A DNA stretch of 64,000 bases, taken from NCBI RefSeq assembly GCF_003231275.1, contig NZ_QKVL01000018.1:1-64000 (forward strand), read 5' to 3'. The DNA comes from Pseudomonas huaxiensis. Its GTDB lineage: Bacteria > Pseudomonadota > Gammaproteobacteria > Pseudomonadales > Pseudomonadaceae. This document shows, one piece after another, positions 1 through 8,800 of the stretch (position 1 is the first letter of the stretch; each line of letters begins with the position of its first letter). The notes beneath the pieces are model-generated. The model saw nothing but the letters and a program-made list of their open reading frames with translations, was not told the DNA's origin and did not search any database. The position numbers were made by a program, and so were the translations under genes.

Positions 1-1407
1 GCGCGGCTGCTGGAGCATCCGGCCGTACACGAAGCGGTGGTGATCGATGTCGACGTGGACGGCATCAAGCAACTGGCCGCCTGGCTGGTTGCCAGTGACA
101 GCCGGGCCAGCACCGACGCGTTGCGCGCCGAACTCAAGACCCATCTGAAAGCCAGCCTGCCGGATTACATGGTGCCGAGCCACTTGGTGTGGCTGGAGAA
201 AATGCCCCAGACCCCCAACGGCAAGCTGGACCGCAAGGCCCTGCCGAAACCCGATGCCAACCAGGCCCAGGCCGTTTATGAGCCGCCGCGCACCGAGCGC
301 GAGCAGCGTCTGGCGCAGATCTGGGCTGAGGTGCTGAAGGTCGAGCGGATTGGCCTCAAGGACAACTTCTTCGCCTTGGGCGGTCATTCGCTGCTGGTGA
401 TCAGCGTTGTCGGCAAGATCCGCGAAGCGTTCGCCATCAGCATCAGCTTGCACGACTTCCTCCTGCTGGAAACCTTCGAGGAACTGGCGGACTTCGTCAG
501 CGCGGGGGAGCGGCGGGTGAGCAAGCCGGTGATCAGCATGAACACTGGCGGCAGCGACAAGGCCCCGTTGTTCTGCCTTCCGCCGGGCGGTGGCGGCACC
601 TACGCCTACTACCCGCTGGCCGGGCACTTGAGCGGCCAGCGCAGCGTGCTGGGCGTAGTCAACAAGAGTCATGTGGTGCCAGGCTGGTTTGAAACCTCCT
701 GGGACGGGATGGTGGCGTATTACGTCGAGCAGATCAGGCAAGCCCGGCCCAGCGGCCCTTATCACCTGCTGGGCTGGTCGCTCGGCGGTGCGCTGGCGAT
801 GGACGTGGCGCATGCGCTGGAGTCGGCGGGTGAGCAGGTCGGCTTCCTCGGGTTGATCGACAGTTTCCTGCCGACGGAGGCCAGCGAAGCGGTTGCGCAG
901 GTTGACGCGCCTGTCGAGGCGAAGCCTGAAGGTCCATGGGATGGCCTGGTGAAAAGCCTGTTGGCCTTTGCCCCGGGTATTGGCGAACAGACGGTGCTGG
1001 GTTTGATCGACGAAGCGACGGCACGTTTTTCCGATTCGCCGGAGGCTGCCGACTGGGTGATTGACCGGGTCGCCGAACAGAGCGGTGCGTCTCCCGAGGC
1101 GCTGCGTGCCGTGCACCGCGATATCGCCGTACAGGCCGAGATTGCCGGTGGCTATCAACTGCTTGGCGTGAACATGGCCCTGGCCCGCTCATTTGCCTTG
1201 AAGCCGCTGAAGGTCGTGCCGCAGTGCTGGTGGGCGGGCGCGAGCCGCAATGCCGCGCAGGTCGAGGCCGATGAAGCCTTGCTGCGCGGCGCTTGTGCGG
1301 TGAATGGCCTGTGGTCCGAAACGCTGTTGGGGCAGAAGCACGATGATGTGATCCTGAGTCCGGCGTTGCTGGAGAGCTTGATGCGGCGGCTGGAGTGGGT
1401 TGAGTGA
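1..1407 (+). CDS. Non-ribosomal peptide synthetase, C-terminal end (A tail, carrier, thioesterase), 5' truncated
   Basis: The frame is open from base 1, so this is the 3' end of a long NRPS gene that starts outside the window. Visible parts in order: the adenylation-domain tail with the A10 motif NGKLDRKAL (bases about 217-243), a peptidyl-carrier domain with the pantetheine serine in GGHSLL (Ser codon 388-390), and a type I thioesterase with GWSLGG (Ser about residue 260 of this fragment), an Asp in LIDSF and a His in GQKHDD, a plausible Ser-Asp-His triad. A terminal thioesterase means this module releases, usually by cyclisation or hydrolysis, the finished peptide. The neighbours are pvdE and FpvA-type receptors behind PvdS boxes, so I infer the last pyoverdine side-chain synthetase (PvdD-like). 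The naming of terminal modules differs between strains, so no symbol is given. It converges on fpvA across a terminator. Confidence 0.93.
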   Translation, partial: ARLLEHPAVHEAVVIDVDVDGIKQLAAWLVASDSRASTDALRAELKTHLKASLPDYMVPSHLVWLEKMPQTPNGKLDRKALPKPDANQAQAVYEPPRTEREQRLAQIWAEVLKVERIGLKDNFFALGGHSLLVISVVGKIREAFAISISLHDFLLLETFEELADFVSAGERRVSKPVISMNTGGSDKAPLFCLPPGGGGTYAYYPLAGHLSGQRSVLGVVNKSHVVPGWFETSWDGMVAYYVEQIRQARPSGPYHLLGWSLGGALAMDVAHALESAGEQVGFLGLIDSFLPTEASEAVAQVDAPVEAKPEGPWDGLVKSLLAFAPGIGEQTVLGLIDEATARFSDSPEAADWVIDRVAEQSGASPEALRAVHRDIAVQAEIAGGYQLLGVNMALARSFALKPLKVVPQCWWAGASRNAAQVEADEALLRGACAVNGLWSETLLGQKHDDVILSPALLESLMRRLEWVE

Positions 1408-1442
1408 TGGGTGTGAGGCGCTAGCCGGCAGTTTTTCGCCGC

Positions 1443-1556
1443 TCTCAAGATCGAGCGCCGGCAAGCCGGCTCCCACAGGGATATGGTGTAGCTCGAATCA
1501 CACTGTGGGAGCCGGCTTGCCGGCGATGCGCCGCGCGGGCGGCGCTCGATCTCAAG
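1443..1556. repeat. REP pair (REPIN-like inverted repeat)
   Basis: Two inverted copies of the Pseudomonas REP core lie face to face: arm 1453-1478 and arm 1503-1525, both containing the GCCGGCTCCCACAG / CTGTGGGAGCCGGC motif. An outer inverted pair (1443-1458 and 1541-1556, CTCAAGATCGAGCGCC type) brackets them. The pair sits between the NRPS stop and the terminator before fpvA. REP doublets of this kind are mobilised by RAYT transposases; no RAYT gene is in the window. Confidence 0.85.
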
Positions 1557-1582
1557 GACACTAACGTCCTCCAGGCAGACAC

Positions 1583-1617
1583 AAAAAAAGGCCAGTCGGT
1601 AACCCGACTGGCCTTTT
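1583..1617. terminator. Bidirectional intrinsic terminator between NRPS and fpvA
   Basis: A 10-bp perfect stem (GGCCAGTCGG at 1590-1599, CCGACTGGCC at 1604-1613) with a 4-base loop is flanked by an A run on the left (1583-1589) and a T run on the right (1614-1617). It can stop both the plus-strand NRPS transcript and the minus-strand fpvA transcript. Confidence 0.9.
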
Positions 1618-1645
1618 CTTTCGTTACACGTCAGTCACAACCCGA

Positions 1646-4108
1646 TCAGAAATCTCCGCGCAGGGTCAGCATGTAGCTGCGCGGTGCGCCGAAGATATTG
1701 CCGCGGTCTATCGCCGGTGCAGAGACGTAGTAGCGGCGGTCGAACAGGTTTTCGCCGTTGACCGCGACGCTCCAGTGCTGGTCCAGCTTGTAGGCGACGC
1801 GCGCGTCCCAGATGGCGCGACCACCGTCCCCGAACTCCACGCCGTTGGTCTTGTTGCTGAAACCCGACTGGGCAGACACACCAACACCTGCGGACAGGCG
1901 GTTCCACTCGGCCGGCAGGGTGTACATGGTGCTGACGCGGGCGATGTGTTTAGGGGTGTCGGTGGTCAGCGGCGATGCAGAGCTGCTGCTGGTCATGTTG
2001 TAGGTGTAGCCACCCATGACTTGCAGGCCCGGCAGGACTTCACCGCTGGCTTCGAGGTCGACGCCCTTGCTGCGCTGGGTGGTGACGTTGAAGTAGCAGG
2101 TGCCGGAAGCGTCGTTGGACGGGCAACGGCCGCGGTTGGCGACGTCTTCGCCCAGCACGTCTTCTTGCTTGATGTAGAACAGCGCCATCGACACGTTCAG
2201 TTGCTTGTCGAACAGTTCGCCCTTGATCCCGGTTTCATAGTTGGTACCGACGGCTGGATCCAGCGGCGAGCCGCTTACGCTGCGGTAGTTGGCCTGGGGT
2301 TTGAAGATGTCGGCGTAGCTGGCGTACCAGGACCAGTTTTCGTTGATGTCATAGATCAGGCCGGCGAACGGGGTGAATTCGTGGGTCTGTTTGTTCTCGT
2401 AGTCGCCAGTACCCAGCTTGTCGTTGTAGTCATAGTCGTACCAGCTCAGGCGGGTACCCAGGATCAGGCTCAACGGCTCGCTCAGGTGGATGCGGGTGTT
2501 GGCGAAGATGCCTTTGCGTTCTTCGGTGTATTCGTTGATTTGCGACCAGGCCGGGCGTGCCGGTTTGATCAATGCATCATGGTTCACGTCAAACACGTTG
2601 ACCGGGGTGTTGACGATGCCAGCGGTTACCACGCCGCGTTTGGTGCCGACGGTCTGCTTCGACCAACTGGCGCCCACGGTGACCTGGTGCGTCAGGCCGA
2701 AGGCATCGAAGTTGCCTTCCACGAAGCTGTCGACGCCATTGCCTTTCATGCTGACGTCGCGGAATTCCACGCCCCGCCAGGTCGCGCCGGCATTGGTAAC
2801 CGGGTTGATGCCGATCGGTGAACCCAGGGCCTGGGCATAAGGGACGACCGCCGCGAAATCACCTTCGGTATGGATCAGCGTGGTCTTGCTGGTCCAGCTG
2901 TCGTTGAAGCGGTGGGTGAGCTCGGCGAAGGCTTCGTCCGTTTCGCTGTCCTTGTAGGCCCAGTTCTGGCTGAGGGTTGTGGAACGGGAGATGTCCAGCG
3001 AGTTGCCGTTGTTGTAGCGCGGCAGGTCGTAGATGGAGTAGCCGTTCATGTTGCTTTTCTGACGGCGCACGCTCAGCGCCACGGTGGTGTCCTCCGACAG
3101 GTCGCCCTCGACGATGCCGTAGAACAGCGGAGTCTGGGTTTCCTGGCCATCCAGGTAAGTACCCCGGTCCTCATAGGCGGCGACCACGCGACCGCGCAGG
3201 GTGCCTTCGTCGTTGAGGCGGCCGCTGCCGTCCAGGTCCATGCGGTAGTTGTCCCAGGAACCGGCACGGGTGGTGATGGAGAACTGCGGTTCCGAGGTCG
3301 GGCGCTTGCGCACCAGGTTGATCGCACCGCCCGGGCTGCCAGCGCCGACCAGCAGGCCGGATGCACCGCGCAGGACTTCGACGCGGTCGTAGAAGGCCAT
3401 GTCCAGCGGCATCCAGCCGGTCAGGTTGTAGGTCTGGCCAGGAATGCCGTCCATCATGAAGGCTTCTTCGCCCAGCACGAAGCCACGGGATTGATACTGG
3501 TGCGAGCCGAAGTTGCGCTGGGTGAACGACAGGCCCGGGGTCTTGGCGAGTACCTGGTCCAGGGTGTTGAGGTTTTTGTCGTCCATCAGTTTGCGGGTGA
3601 TGATCGACACCGACTGCGGGGTTTCCCGCAGCGAGTGCGCGCCTTTGCCAATGGTGACCGCGCCGGTGGTGTAGGAGCCGGTGTTCTCGGTGGTAGTGCC
3701 CAGGGCGTGGGAGTTGATCGAGGTCGGGGCCAGGTTGACCGAAGCCGATGGGTCATTTGCCGAGAGGGTCAGGGTGTCGCCCTGCACGCTGTAGGACAGC
3801 CCCGAGCCACCGAGCAGTTTGCCGGCGGCCTGTTGCGGGGTCAGGCGACCTTGTACCGCGCCGCTGGTCTTGCCCCGCACGTCTTCAGTGCTGAACAGCA
3901 CCTGCAGATTGGCTTGGCGCCCCAACTCACTCAAGGCACCGGCCAATGGCTGTGCCGGGATGTTGAACTCCACTTCCTGAGCCTGTACCTGGGCGGCGAT
4001 CGGCAGGGTGAGTGCCAGGCCGATTGCGGCGAGCGAAGGCTTGGCGCGGAAGGCACGGCTCATCAGCAGGGCTTTGCTCAGTGGCGTAAGTCGGGGCGTT
4101 GTGTGCAT
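1646..4108 (-). CDS. fpvA: TonB-dependent ferripyoverdine receptor
   Basis: An 820-residue outer-membrane receptor, the usual FpvA length. Order: long signal peptide (about 47 residues), STN signalling domain starting EVEFNIPAQPL (the class that talks to an anti-sigma factor), plug domain (RETPQSV, LDQVLAKTPG, VEVLRGASGLL), then a 22-strand barrel ending LRGDF with the terminal Phe typical of Bam substrates. I chose the ATG at 4108 because the same frame runs up to 4303 but would then include an exact PvdS promoter box at 4252-4275, which must lie upstream of the start. Ferripyoverdine binding should both import iron and signal through the STN domain to a FpvR/PvdS/FpvI-type system; those regulators are not in the window. 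A second homologous receptor lies 425 bases upstream on the same strand. Confidence 0.93.
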   Translation of the reverse strand: MHTTPRLTPLSKALLMSRAFRAKPSLAAIGLALTLPIAAQVQAQEVEFNIPAQPLAGALSELGRQANLQVLFSTEDVRGKTSGAVQGRLTPQQAAGKLLGGSGLSYSVQGDTLTLSANDPSASVNLAPTSINSHALGTTTENTGSYTTGAVTIGKGAHSLRETPQSVSIITRKLMDDKNLNTLDQVLAKTPGLSFTQRNFGSHQYQSRGFVLGEEAFMMDGIPGQTYNLTGWMPLDMAFYDRVEVLRGASGLLVGAGSPGGAINLVRKRPTSEPQFSITTRAGSWDNYRMDLDGSGRLNDEGTLRGRVVAAYEDRGTYLDGQETQTPLFYGIVEGDLSEDTTVALSVRRQKSNMNGYSIYDLPRYNNGNSLDISRSTTLSQNWAYKDSETDEAFAELTHRFNDSWTSKTTLIHTEGDFAAVVPYAQALGSPIGINPVTNAGATWRGVEFRDVSMKGNGVDSFVEGNFDAFGLTHQVTVGASWSKQTVGTKRGVVTAGIVNTPVNVFDVNHDALIKPARPAWSQINEYTEERKGIFANTRIHLSEPLSLILGTRLSWYDYDYNDKLGTGDYENKQTHEFTPFAGLIYDINENWSWYASYADIFKPQANYRSVSGSPLDPAVGTNYETGIKGELFDKQLNVSMALFYIKQEDVLGEDVANRGRCPSNDASGTCYFNVTTQRSKGVDLEASGEVLPGLQVMGGYTYNMTSSSSASPLTTDTPKHIARVSTMYTLPAEWNRLSAGVGVSAQSGFSNKTNGVEFGDGGRAIWDARVAYKLDQHWSVAVNGENLFDRRYYVSAPAIDRGNIFGAPRSYMLTLRGDF

Positions 4109-4251
4109 GGAAGGAAAACTCGTTCTAATGGTTGTGTGTCGGGATGGGCGACGGCCGTCGCGGCTGCGGCTCGTTGGCAGCAAGTGCTCTGCAGGCAGGC
4201 CGAAGCCCAGGCACTTTTCTTGAGGTCGAGCGCGTTTCGTCGTTGAAGAGA

Positions 4252-4275
4252 ACGAGTTGCACCTGCACGGATTTA
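4252..4275 (-). promoter_or_regulatory. PvdS (iron-starvation sigma) promoter box of fpvA
   Basis: On the minus strand the sequence reads TAAAT, exactly 16 bases, then CGT. This is the published iron-starvation box recognised by PvdS. The bases just before CGT (TGCAACTCGTTCT) closely resemble those in the box upstream of pvdE. A start near base 4244 implies a leader of about 135 bases before the fpvA ATG at 4108. Confidence 0.85.
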
Positions 4276-4435
4276 ACGGAATTTTCACTTTCTGACAGAT
4301 CATGAAAAAACGCCGGAAATCTGCGCTTTCACGGAGGTTCGCTGTTTTTATGGCGCTTTTTTACTGGCGCAGAAAGGCGGCTGGGGCGAGGGTCCCAGCA
4401 GCTCTGGAGGAAGGCAAAAAGGCAGGGTAGAGCGT

Positions 4436-4520
4436 AATGTCAGTCAGTTAGCGTTTTATGCAGCCCTTCGCGACGGTTCGGCGCCCCGAAGGGCGTCAAC
4501 AGGCTTAACTGACTGGCATT
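4436..4520. terminator. Nested stem-loop downstream of the second receptor
   Basis: Outer arms 4436-4450 and 4506-4520 are inverted (AATGTCAGTCAGTTA against TAACTGACTGGCATT, one mismatch). Inside lies a second perfect stem, GCCCTTCG (4463-4470) with CGAAGGGC (4487-4494). It begins 14 bases past the stop of the upstream receptor, so it is probably a transcript-end or stabilising structure. There is no clear T run. The rest of the 4109-4533 gap holds only the PvdS box and the fpvA leader. Confidence 0.5.
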
Positions 4521-4533
4521 AGGGTAGGGCGGC

Positions 4534-7014
4534 TCAGAAATCGCCGCGCAGGGTGGCCATGTAGCTGCGGGGATCGCCGAACAGGTTGCCGCGATCGAGG
4601 GCATTGGCGGAGTAGTAGTACTTGCGGTCCAGCAGGTTTTCCCCGCTGAGGCCGAGGGTCCAGTGCTCGTCCAGTTTCCATGAGACCCGCGCATCCCAGA
4701 TCGCCCGCCCCGGCGAGCCGTAGTTCTGGTTCGGGCTGTTGTTCCAGGAATAACCGGACTGCGCCGAGACGCCGCCGCCCACCGTCAGCCGGTTCCACTC
4801 GCCGGGCAGGGTGTAGCTGCCCGTCAGCCGTGCGAGGTGTTTCGGGGTTTCGTTGGAGACCGGGCCGCCGGCACTGCTGTGGGTCGTGTTGAAGGTGTAG
4901 CCCGCCATCACCTGCAGTCCCGGCAGGACTTCACCACTGACTTCGATGTCGACGCCGCGGCTGCGCTGGGTGGTGCCGTTGACGTAGCAAGTGCCGGTGG
5001 GGTCGTTGGTCAGGCACTTGTCGAGGCTGGCTGTGTCGAGGGCGGCCACGTCGTCCTGACGGATATAGAACAGCGCGAGGGACAGGTTCACCCGCTTGTC
5101 CAGCAACTCGCCCTTGATCCCGGTTTCGTAGTTGGTGCCCACTGCCGGGTCGAGGGTCGAACCGCTGGAGGTGCGGTAGACGCTTTGTGGCTGGTAGATG
5201 TCGGCGTAGCTGGCGTACCAGGACCATTGCTCGTCGAGGTCGTAGATCAGGCCGGCGAAGGGCGTCAGCCGGTGATCCTGGCGGGCGGTGAAGTCGCCAC
5301 TGGCAAGCTTGTAGTTGAAATCGTATTTGTACCAACTGAGCCGCGTGCCGAGCACCAGGGTCAGGGGTTCGGCGAGGCGCAGGCGGGCGTTGGCGTAAAC
5401 GCCGGTGCGCTGGTCCACCGACTGGTTGATCGAGGTCCAGGCGGGGCGTTCCGGCCTGGCGAAGGCATGATGATCGACGTCGAAGATATCCACAGGCACG
5501 TTCACGGCCACCGGTACGCGCTTTTCCAGAACGTCCTGGCGGGACCAGTTGGCGCCGAGGGTGATCTGCTGCGGCAGGTCGAACCATTCGAAGTGGCCTT
5601 CGACATGGCTGTCCACGCCGGTGCTGTCGATGTCGGTGTGGCGGAACTCAACACCCCTGAACGCGGTTCCGCTCTGGGTGAGCGGGTCCACTGCGCCGCG
5701 GGCATACGCCACTGCCAGGTTGAAGCTGCCCTGGGAGTGGATTACCGAGGTTGTGGCGCTCCAGTCGTCGTTGAAGCGATGGGTGAGTTCGGTGAAGGCT
5801 TCAGTGACCTCGGCTTCGTGCTCGTTCCAGTCCTGAACCAGCGCGGTGGAGCGGGAGATGTCCAGGGAACTGCCGTCCTTGTAGCGCGGCAGCCCATAGA
5901 TCGAGTAGCCCTTGAACTGTCCGGACTGGTAGCGAAGGCTGCCGGTCAGGACGGTGTCGTCGTCGAGGTCGGCGTCGACGATGCCGTACAGCAGCGGTTG
6001 CGTGGATTTCTTCTCATCGATGTAGGAGCCCTTGTCCTCATAGGCGGTGATGAAGCGTCCGCGCAGCGTGCCTTCTTCATTGAGCTTGCCGCTGCCATCC
6101 AGATCGAGCCGGTAGCCATCCCATGAGCCGGCGCGGGACATGACCGTGAGTTGCGGTTCTGCGGTGGGGCGCTTGCGCACCAGGTTCACCGCGCCGCCTG
6201 GATTGCCGGGGCCGATAAGCAGCCCCGAGGCGCCGCGCAGCACTTCGACACGGTCATAGATGGCCATGTCCACCGGCAGCCAGGCGGTGATGTTGTAGGC
6301 CTGACCGGAAATCCCGTCCATCAGGTAACTCTCGTCCCCCAGCACGAACCCGCGTGACTGGTAGAGATGAGAGCCGAAATTACGCTGGCCGAAGGTCATG
6401 CCCGGTGTTTGCGCCAGCACCTGATCGAGGCTGGTGAGGTGACGGTCGTCCATCAATTGACGGGTCATGACGGTCACCGACTGAGGGGTTTCCCGCAGGG
6501 TCTGTGTCGATTTGCCAAGGGTCACCGCGGAGGCGGCATACGACCGGGTGAATTCGCTGGTGGCATCAAGCGGCTCGGCGCTGATCGAGGTGGGCGCCAT
6601 GTCCAGTACCGTGGGGCTGGCGGTCGCGCCCAGGGTCAGGGTGTCACCCTGCAGGCTGTAGTCGAGGCTGCAGTTTTTCAGCAACAGGCGGGCGGCCTGT
6701 TCGGGAGAGTAGCGACCGCGTAACGCCGGGCTGACGTCGCCCTGAATCTGCTCCGGGTTAACCAGCACTTGCAGGTCACTTTGCCGGCCCCACTCCTGCA
6801 GGGCACTCCACAAGGGTTGCGCAGGAATGTTGAAGTCCTTTTCCGCAGCGTGGACCTGACTGTTCTGCGACAGGGCAAGGAGCGAAACGGCGGCTGTCAG
6901 GGCGGGTTTCCTTACCCGCAGGACGAGCTTCAGCAGTAACGCGAAAGAGGATGAAGAGGGTCGGGATGCCAAAGAAAATGATATCCATTTGTGTGGAGTA
7001 TCACATTCTGGCAT
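4534..7014 (-). CDS. Second FpvA-like TonB-dependent siderophore receptor
   Basis: About 826 residues with the same architecture as the downstream fpvA: signal region ending ...SQVHAAEKDF, STN domain (FNIPAQPLWSALQEWGRQ), plug (RETPQSVTVMTRQL, LDQVLAQTPG, VEVLRGASGLL) and barrel ending LRGDF. Long stretches match fpvA almost word for word, so the two are paralogs, probably from tandem duplication. The start is uncertain. The only in-frame ATG is at 7014. TTG codons at 6972 and 7050 are alternatives, and the 6972 choice gives a signal peptide of about 44 residues, nearer to fpvA. No PvdS box is visible upstream, but a Fur-like box lies at 6974-6992. It starts 75 bases after pvdE, so read-through from pvdE is possible. 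Likely roles are uptake of pyoverdine or of a related foreign pyoverdine. Confidence 0.9.
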   Translation of the reverse strand: MPECDTPHKWISFSLASRPSSSSFALLLKLVLRVRKPALTAAVSLLALSQNSQVHAAEKDFNIPAQPLWSALQEWGRQSDLQVLVNPEQIQGDVSPALRGRYSPEQAARLLLKNCSLDYSLQGDTLTLGATASPTVLDMAPTSISAEPLDATSEFTRSYAASAVTLGKSTQTLRETPQSVTVMTRQLMDDRHLTSLDQVLAQTPGMTFGQRNFGSHLYQSRGFVLGDESYLMDGISGQAYNITAWLPVDMAIYDRVEVLRGASGLLIGPGNPGGAVNLVRKRPTAEPQLTVMSRAGSWDGYRLDLDGSGKLNEEGTLRGRFITAYEDKGSYIDEKKSTQPLLYGIVDADLDDDTVLTGSLRYQSGQFKGYSIYGLPRYKDGSSLDISRSTALVQDWNEHEAEVTEAFTELTHRFNDDWSATTSVIHSQGSFNLAVAYARGAVDPLTQSGTAFRGVEFRHTDIDSTGVDSHVEGHFEWFDLPQQITLGANWSRQDVLEKRVPVAVNVPVDIFDVDHHAFARPERPAWTSINQSVDQRTGVYANARLRLAEPLTLVLGTRLSWYKYDFNYKLASGDFTARQDHRLTPFAGLIYDLDEQWSWYASYADIYQPQSVYRTSSGSTLDPAVGTNYETGIKGELLDKRVNLSLALFYIRQDDVAALDTASLDKCLTNDPTGTCYVNGTTQRSRGVDIEVSGEVLPGLQVMAGYTFNTTHSSAGGPVSNETPKHLARLTGSYTLPGEWNRLTVGGGVSAQSGYSWNNSPNQNYGSPGRAIWDARVSWKLDEHWTLGLSGENLLDRKYYYSANALDRGNLFGDPRSYMATLRGDF
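6974..6992 (-). promoter_or_regulatory. Candidate Fur box at the start of the second receptor
   Basis: The plus-strand sequence GAAAATGATATCCATTTGT matches 13 of 19 positions of the classical Fur consensus, including the AATGAT and CATT cores. If functional it would give iron control independent of PvdS. It lies inside the frame if translation starts at the ATG 7014, but just upstream if the TTG at 6972 is used. Confidence 0.4.
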
Positions 7015-7089
7015 GTGATGGCACTTGCCTACCACCACCCCCTCCGGCAACCGGTCTGAAAGGCGCGAGCGCCAGATTAACTGCAGTTG

Positions 7090-8754
7090 TCAGGCGGGCA
7101 TTGCCTGCTCTTCCACCTGCTCGACCCTGATCCGTCCGCCTTCCATTCGCACCAGTTGATCAGCAATCGGGAAATACCGGTCATCGTGGGAGATGACGAT
7201 GATGGTCTTGCCCTGCTGTTTCAGCTCCGGTAGCAACTCGGTGTAGAACACCCGGCGGAAGGCCGGGTCCTGGTCGGCGGCCCATTCGTCGAACACCAGC
7301 AACTGGCGTTCGTCCAGCCAGGCACTGATCAGCGCCAGGCGTTTGCGCTGGCCGGTGGACAGGTCGGTGGTGGTGAACGCGCCGTCGCGGATGCTGACTT
7401 TGTGGGCGATATCCAGGCGCTCCAGGTATTTCGCAGCATCGCCGGTCAGTGGCGCGTCCCCTGGCAGCGGGTCGTCGAACAGGTAGTAGTCGGCAAAAAT
7501 GGTGGTGAACAACTGGCGGTAGTCGTCCAGTTCCTCGGGTTGCAGCACCTCGCCGTTGAGCAGGATTTCGCCCTGTTGCGGTGTGTACAGGCCGAGCAGC
7601 AGCTTGATCAGGGTGGTCTTGCCGCCGCCGTTCTCGCCGACGATGAACACGATGTCGCCTTGCTTGATGCTCAGGTTGATCGGGCCAAGGTGGAAGGACT
7701 CGCTGCCTTCCACCGGTGGATAGTCGTAGCGCACCTGGCGCAGTTCCAGAGTCTGCATGTTCTGCAGGGCAGAGGGGCGGTCGCTGACCAGCAGGTGTGG
7801 CTCCGGTGAGGAGAACTTCCACGACAGTTCCGCGATCCGGCCCAGGGCGATCTTGGCCCGGGAGATGATTGGCATGGCGGTGACCAGTCGCTCCAGCGGG
7901 CCTTTCATGTAGAGCATCACCAGCACGAAACCGCCCAGCACGGTTTTTTCCGCCGCCGGCCACAGCGCCTGGAAGGCGACAGCCATACCGATCACGGCGA
8001 AGAACAGCATCGAGCCGAAGGTCTCGGCGCTGACGAAGATATTGGCCGCTCGGATGTTCGAGGTGCAGATGCGTTCGGTGGTGGTGAAGATCTTTTCATC
8101 CAGCATGTGCTGGCGGCGACGGCGCTGGATGCGCAGTTCCTTGGCGCCGGCTGACAGTGCCTGGTAGTGCTTCTGCAACTCGTCTTCGCCGTCGCGGGCC
8201 GCGACAATGCTACGCATGCCGGCCTTGTGCGCCAGGTACTGGGCGCCGCTGCCGATTGCCACGGTGACCAGGGTCAGCAGCAGGATCTGCCACGAGAGGA
8301 ATGCCAGGTAACTCAGGCAGCCGAGGGTCACGGTAAAGGCGATCACCATCGGCGCCACCGACAGGGCGAAGTTGCTCAGGGTGGTGACGTCATTGAGCAG
8401 CACCGGAATCAGTCGGTGCGAGCGATAACGCTCCAGTTGCTCGATGGGCGCCACCAGCACTTTGGCCGCCAGTTCGCGGCGCAGGTTGGCCACGACCCGT
8501 TGGCCGACCTTGTTGCTCAACAGGCTCGACAGCGTGGAGCAGGCGAGGGTGAGCACCAGCAGACCGGCAAACATCAGGGCTGAATTGACGTTCGGCCCGC
8601 CGTCCTGGGTCATGGCGTTGTTGAGGGTGGCCAACAGGCCGGTGACGCTCAGGCCGCTGACGATCCCCAGCACAGTGGAGAGCACCACCAGCCACCAGTA
8701 CGGCTTGAGGATGCGCAGGGTTTCCCCGGTCAGGTTTTCGGTTTTGAGCGTCAT
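7090..8754 (-). CDS. pvdE: Cyclic-peptide / pyoverdine precursor ABC exporter
   Basis: 554 residues, close to the length of PvdE. The N-terminal half is a six-helix exporter domain (first helix WWLVVLSTVLGIVSGLSV). The C-terminal half is an ATPase with Walker A GENGGGKT, signature STGQRKR and Walker B LLVFDEWAADQDP. This is the fused TM-ATPase family of PvdE and SyrD. PvdE moves the ferribactin precursor across the inner membrane to the periplasm, where pyoverdine matures. I chose the ATG at 8754: the frame stays open to 8961, but an exact PvdS box at 8801-8824 must be upstream of the start, and GAGAG precedes 8754 as a weak ribosome site. SyrD-type lipopeptide exporters are similar, but the promoter and receptors favour PvdE. 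Confidence 0.92.
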   Translation of the reverse strand: MTLKTENLTGETLRILKPYWWLVVLSTVLGIVSGLSVTGLLATLNNAMTQDGGPNVNSALMFAGLLVLTLACSTLSSLLSNKVGQRVVANLRRELAAKVLVAPIEQLERYRSHRLIPVLLNDVTTLSNFALSVAPMVIAFTVTLGCLSYLAFLSWQILLLTLVTVAIGSGAQYLAHKAGMRSIVAARDGEDELQKHYQALSAGAKELRIQRRRRQHMLDEKIFTTTERICTSNIRAANIFVSAETFGSMLFFAVIGMAVAFQALWPAAEKTVLGGFVLVMLYMKGPLERLVTAMPIISRAKIALGRIAELSWKFSSPEPHLLVSDRPSALQNMQTLELRQVRYDYPPVEGSESFHLGPINLSIKQGDIVFIVGENGGGKTTLIKLLLGLYTPQQGEILLNGEVLQPEELDDYRQLFTTIFADYYLFDDPLPGDAPLTGDAAKYLERLDIAHKVSIRDGAFTTTDLSTGQRKRLALISAWLDERQLLVFDEWAADQDPAFRRVFYTELLPELKQQGKTIIVISHDDRYFPIADQLVRMEGGRIRVEQVEEQAMPA

Positions 8755-8800
8755 GCGGTGGTCTCTCGGGTCGCTGAGGGTTTTTGCCGTCAGGGAGAGG

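Noticed and set aside
1440..1560. CRISPR-like repeat spacing
   Set aside because: The repeats are inverted REP arms, not direct repeats with uniform spacers; none elsewhere in the window qualifies.
4109..4303. Longer fpvA start at 4303
   Set aside because: It would place the exact PvdS promoter inside the coding region and gives a non-secretory N-terminus.
6776..6988. Alternative frame MDIIFFGIPTLF... opposite phase to the second receptor
   Set aside because: It starts inside the Fur-like box and ends within the STN domain; no ribosome site; a hydrophobic look by chance.
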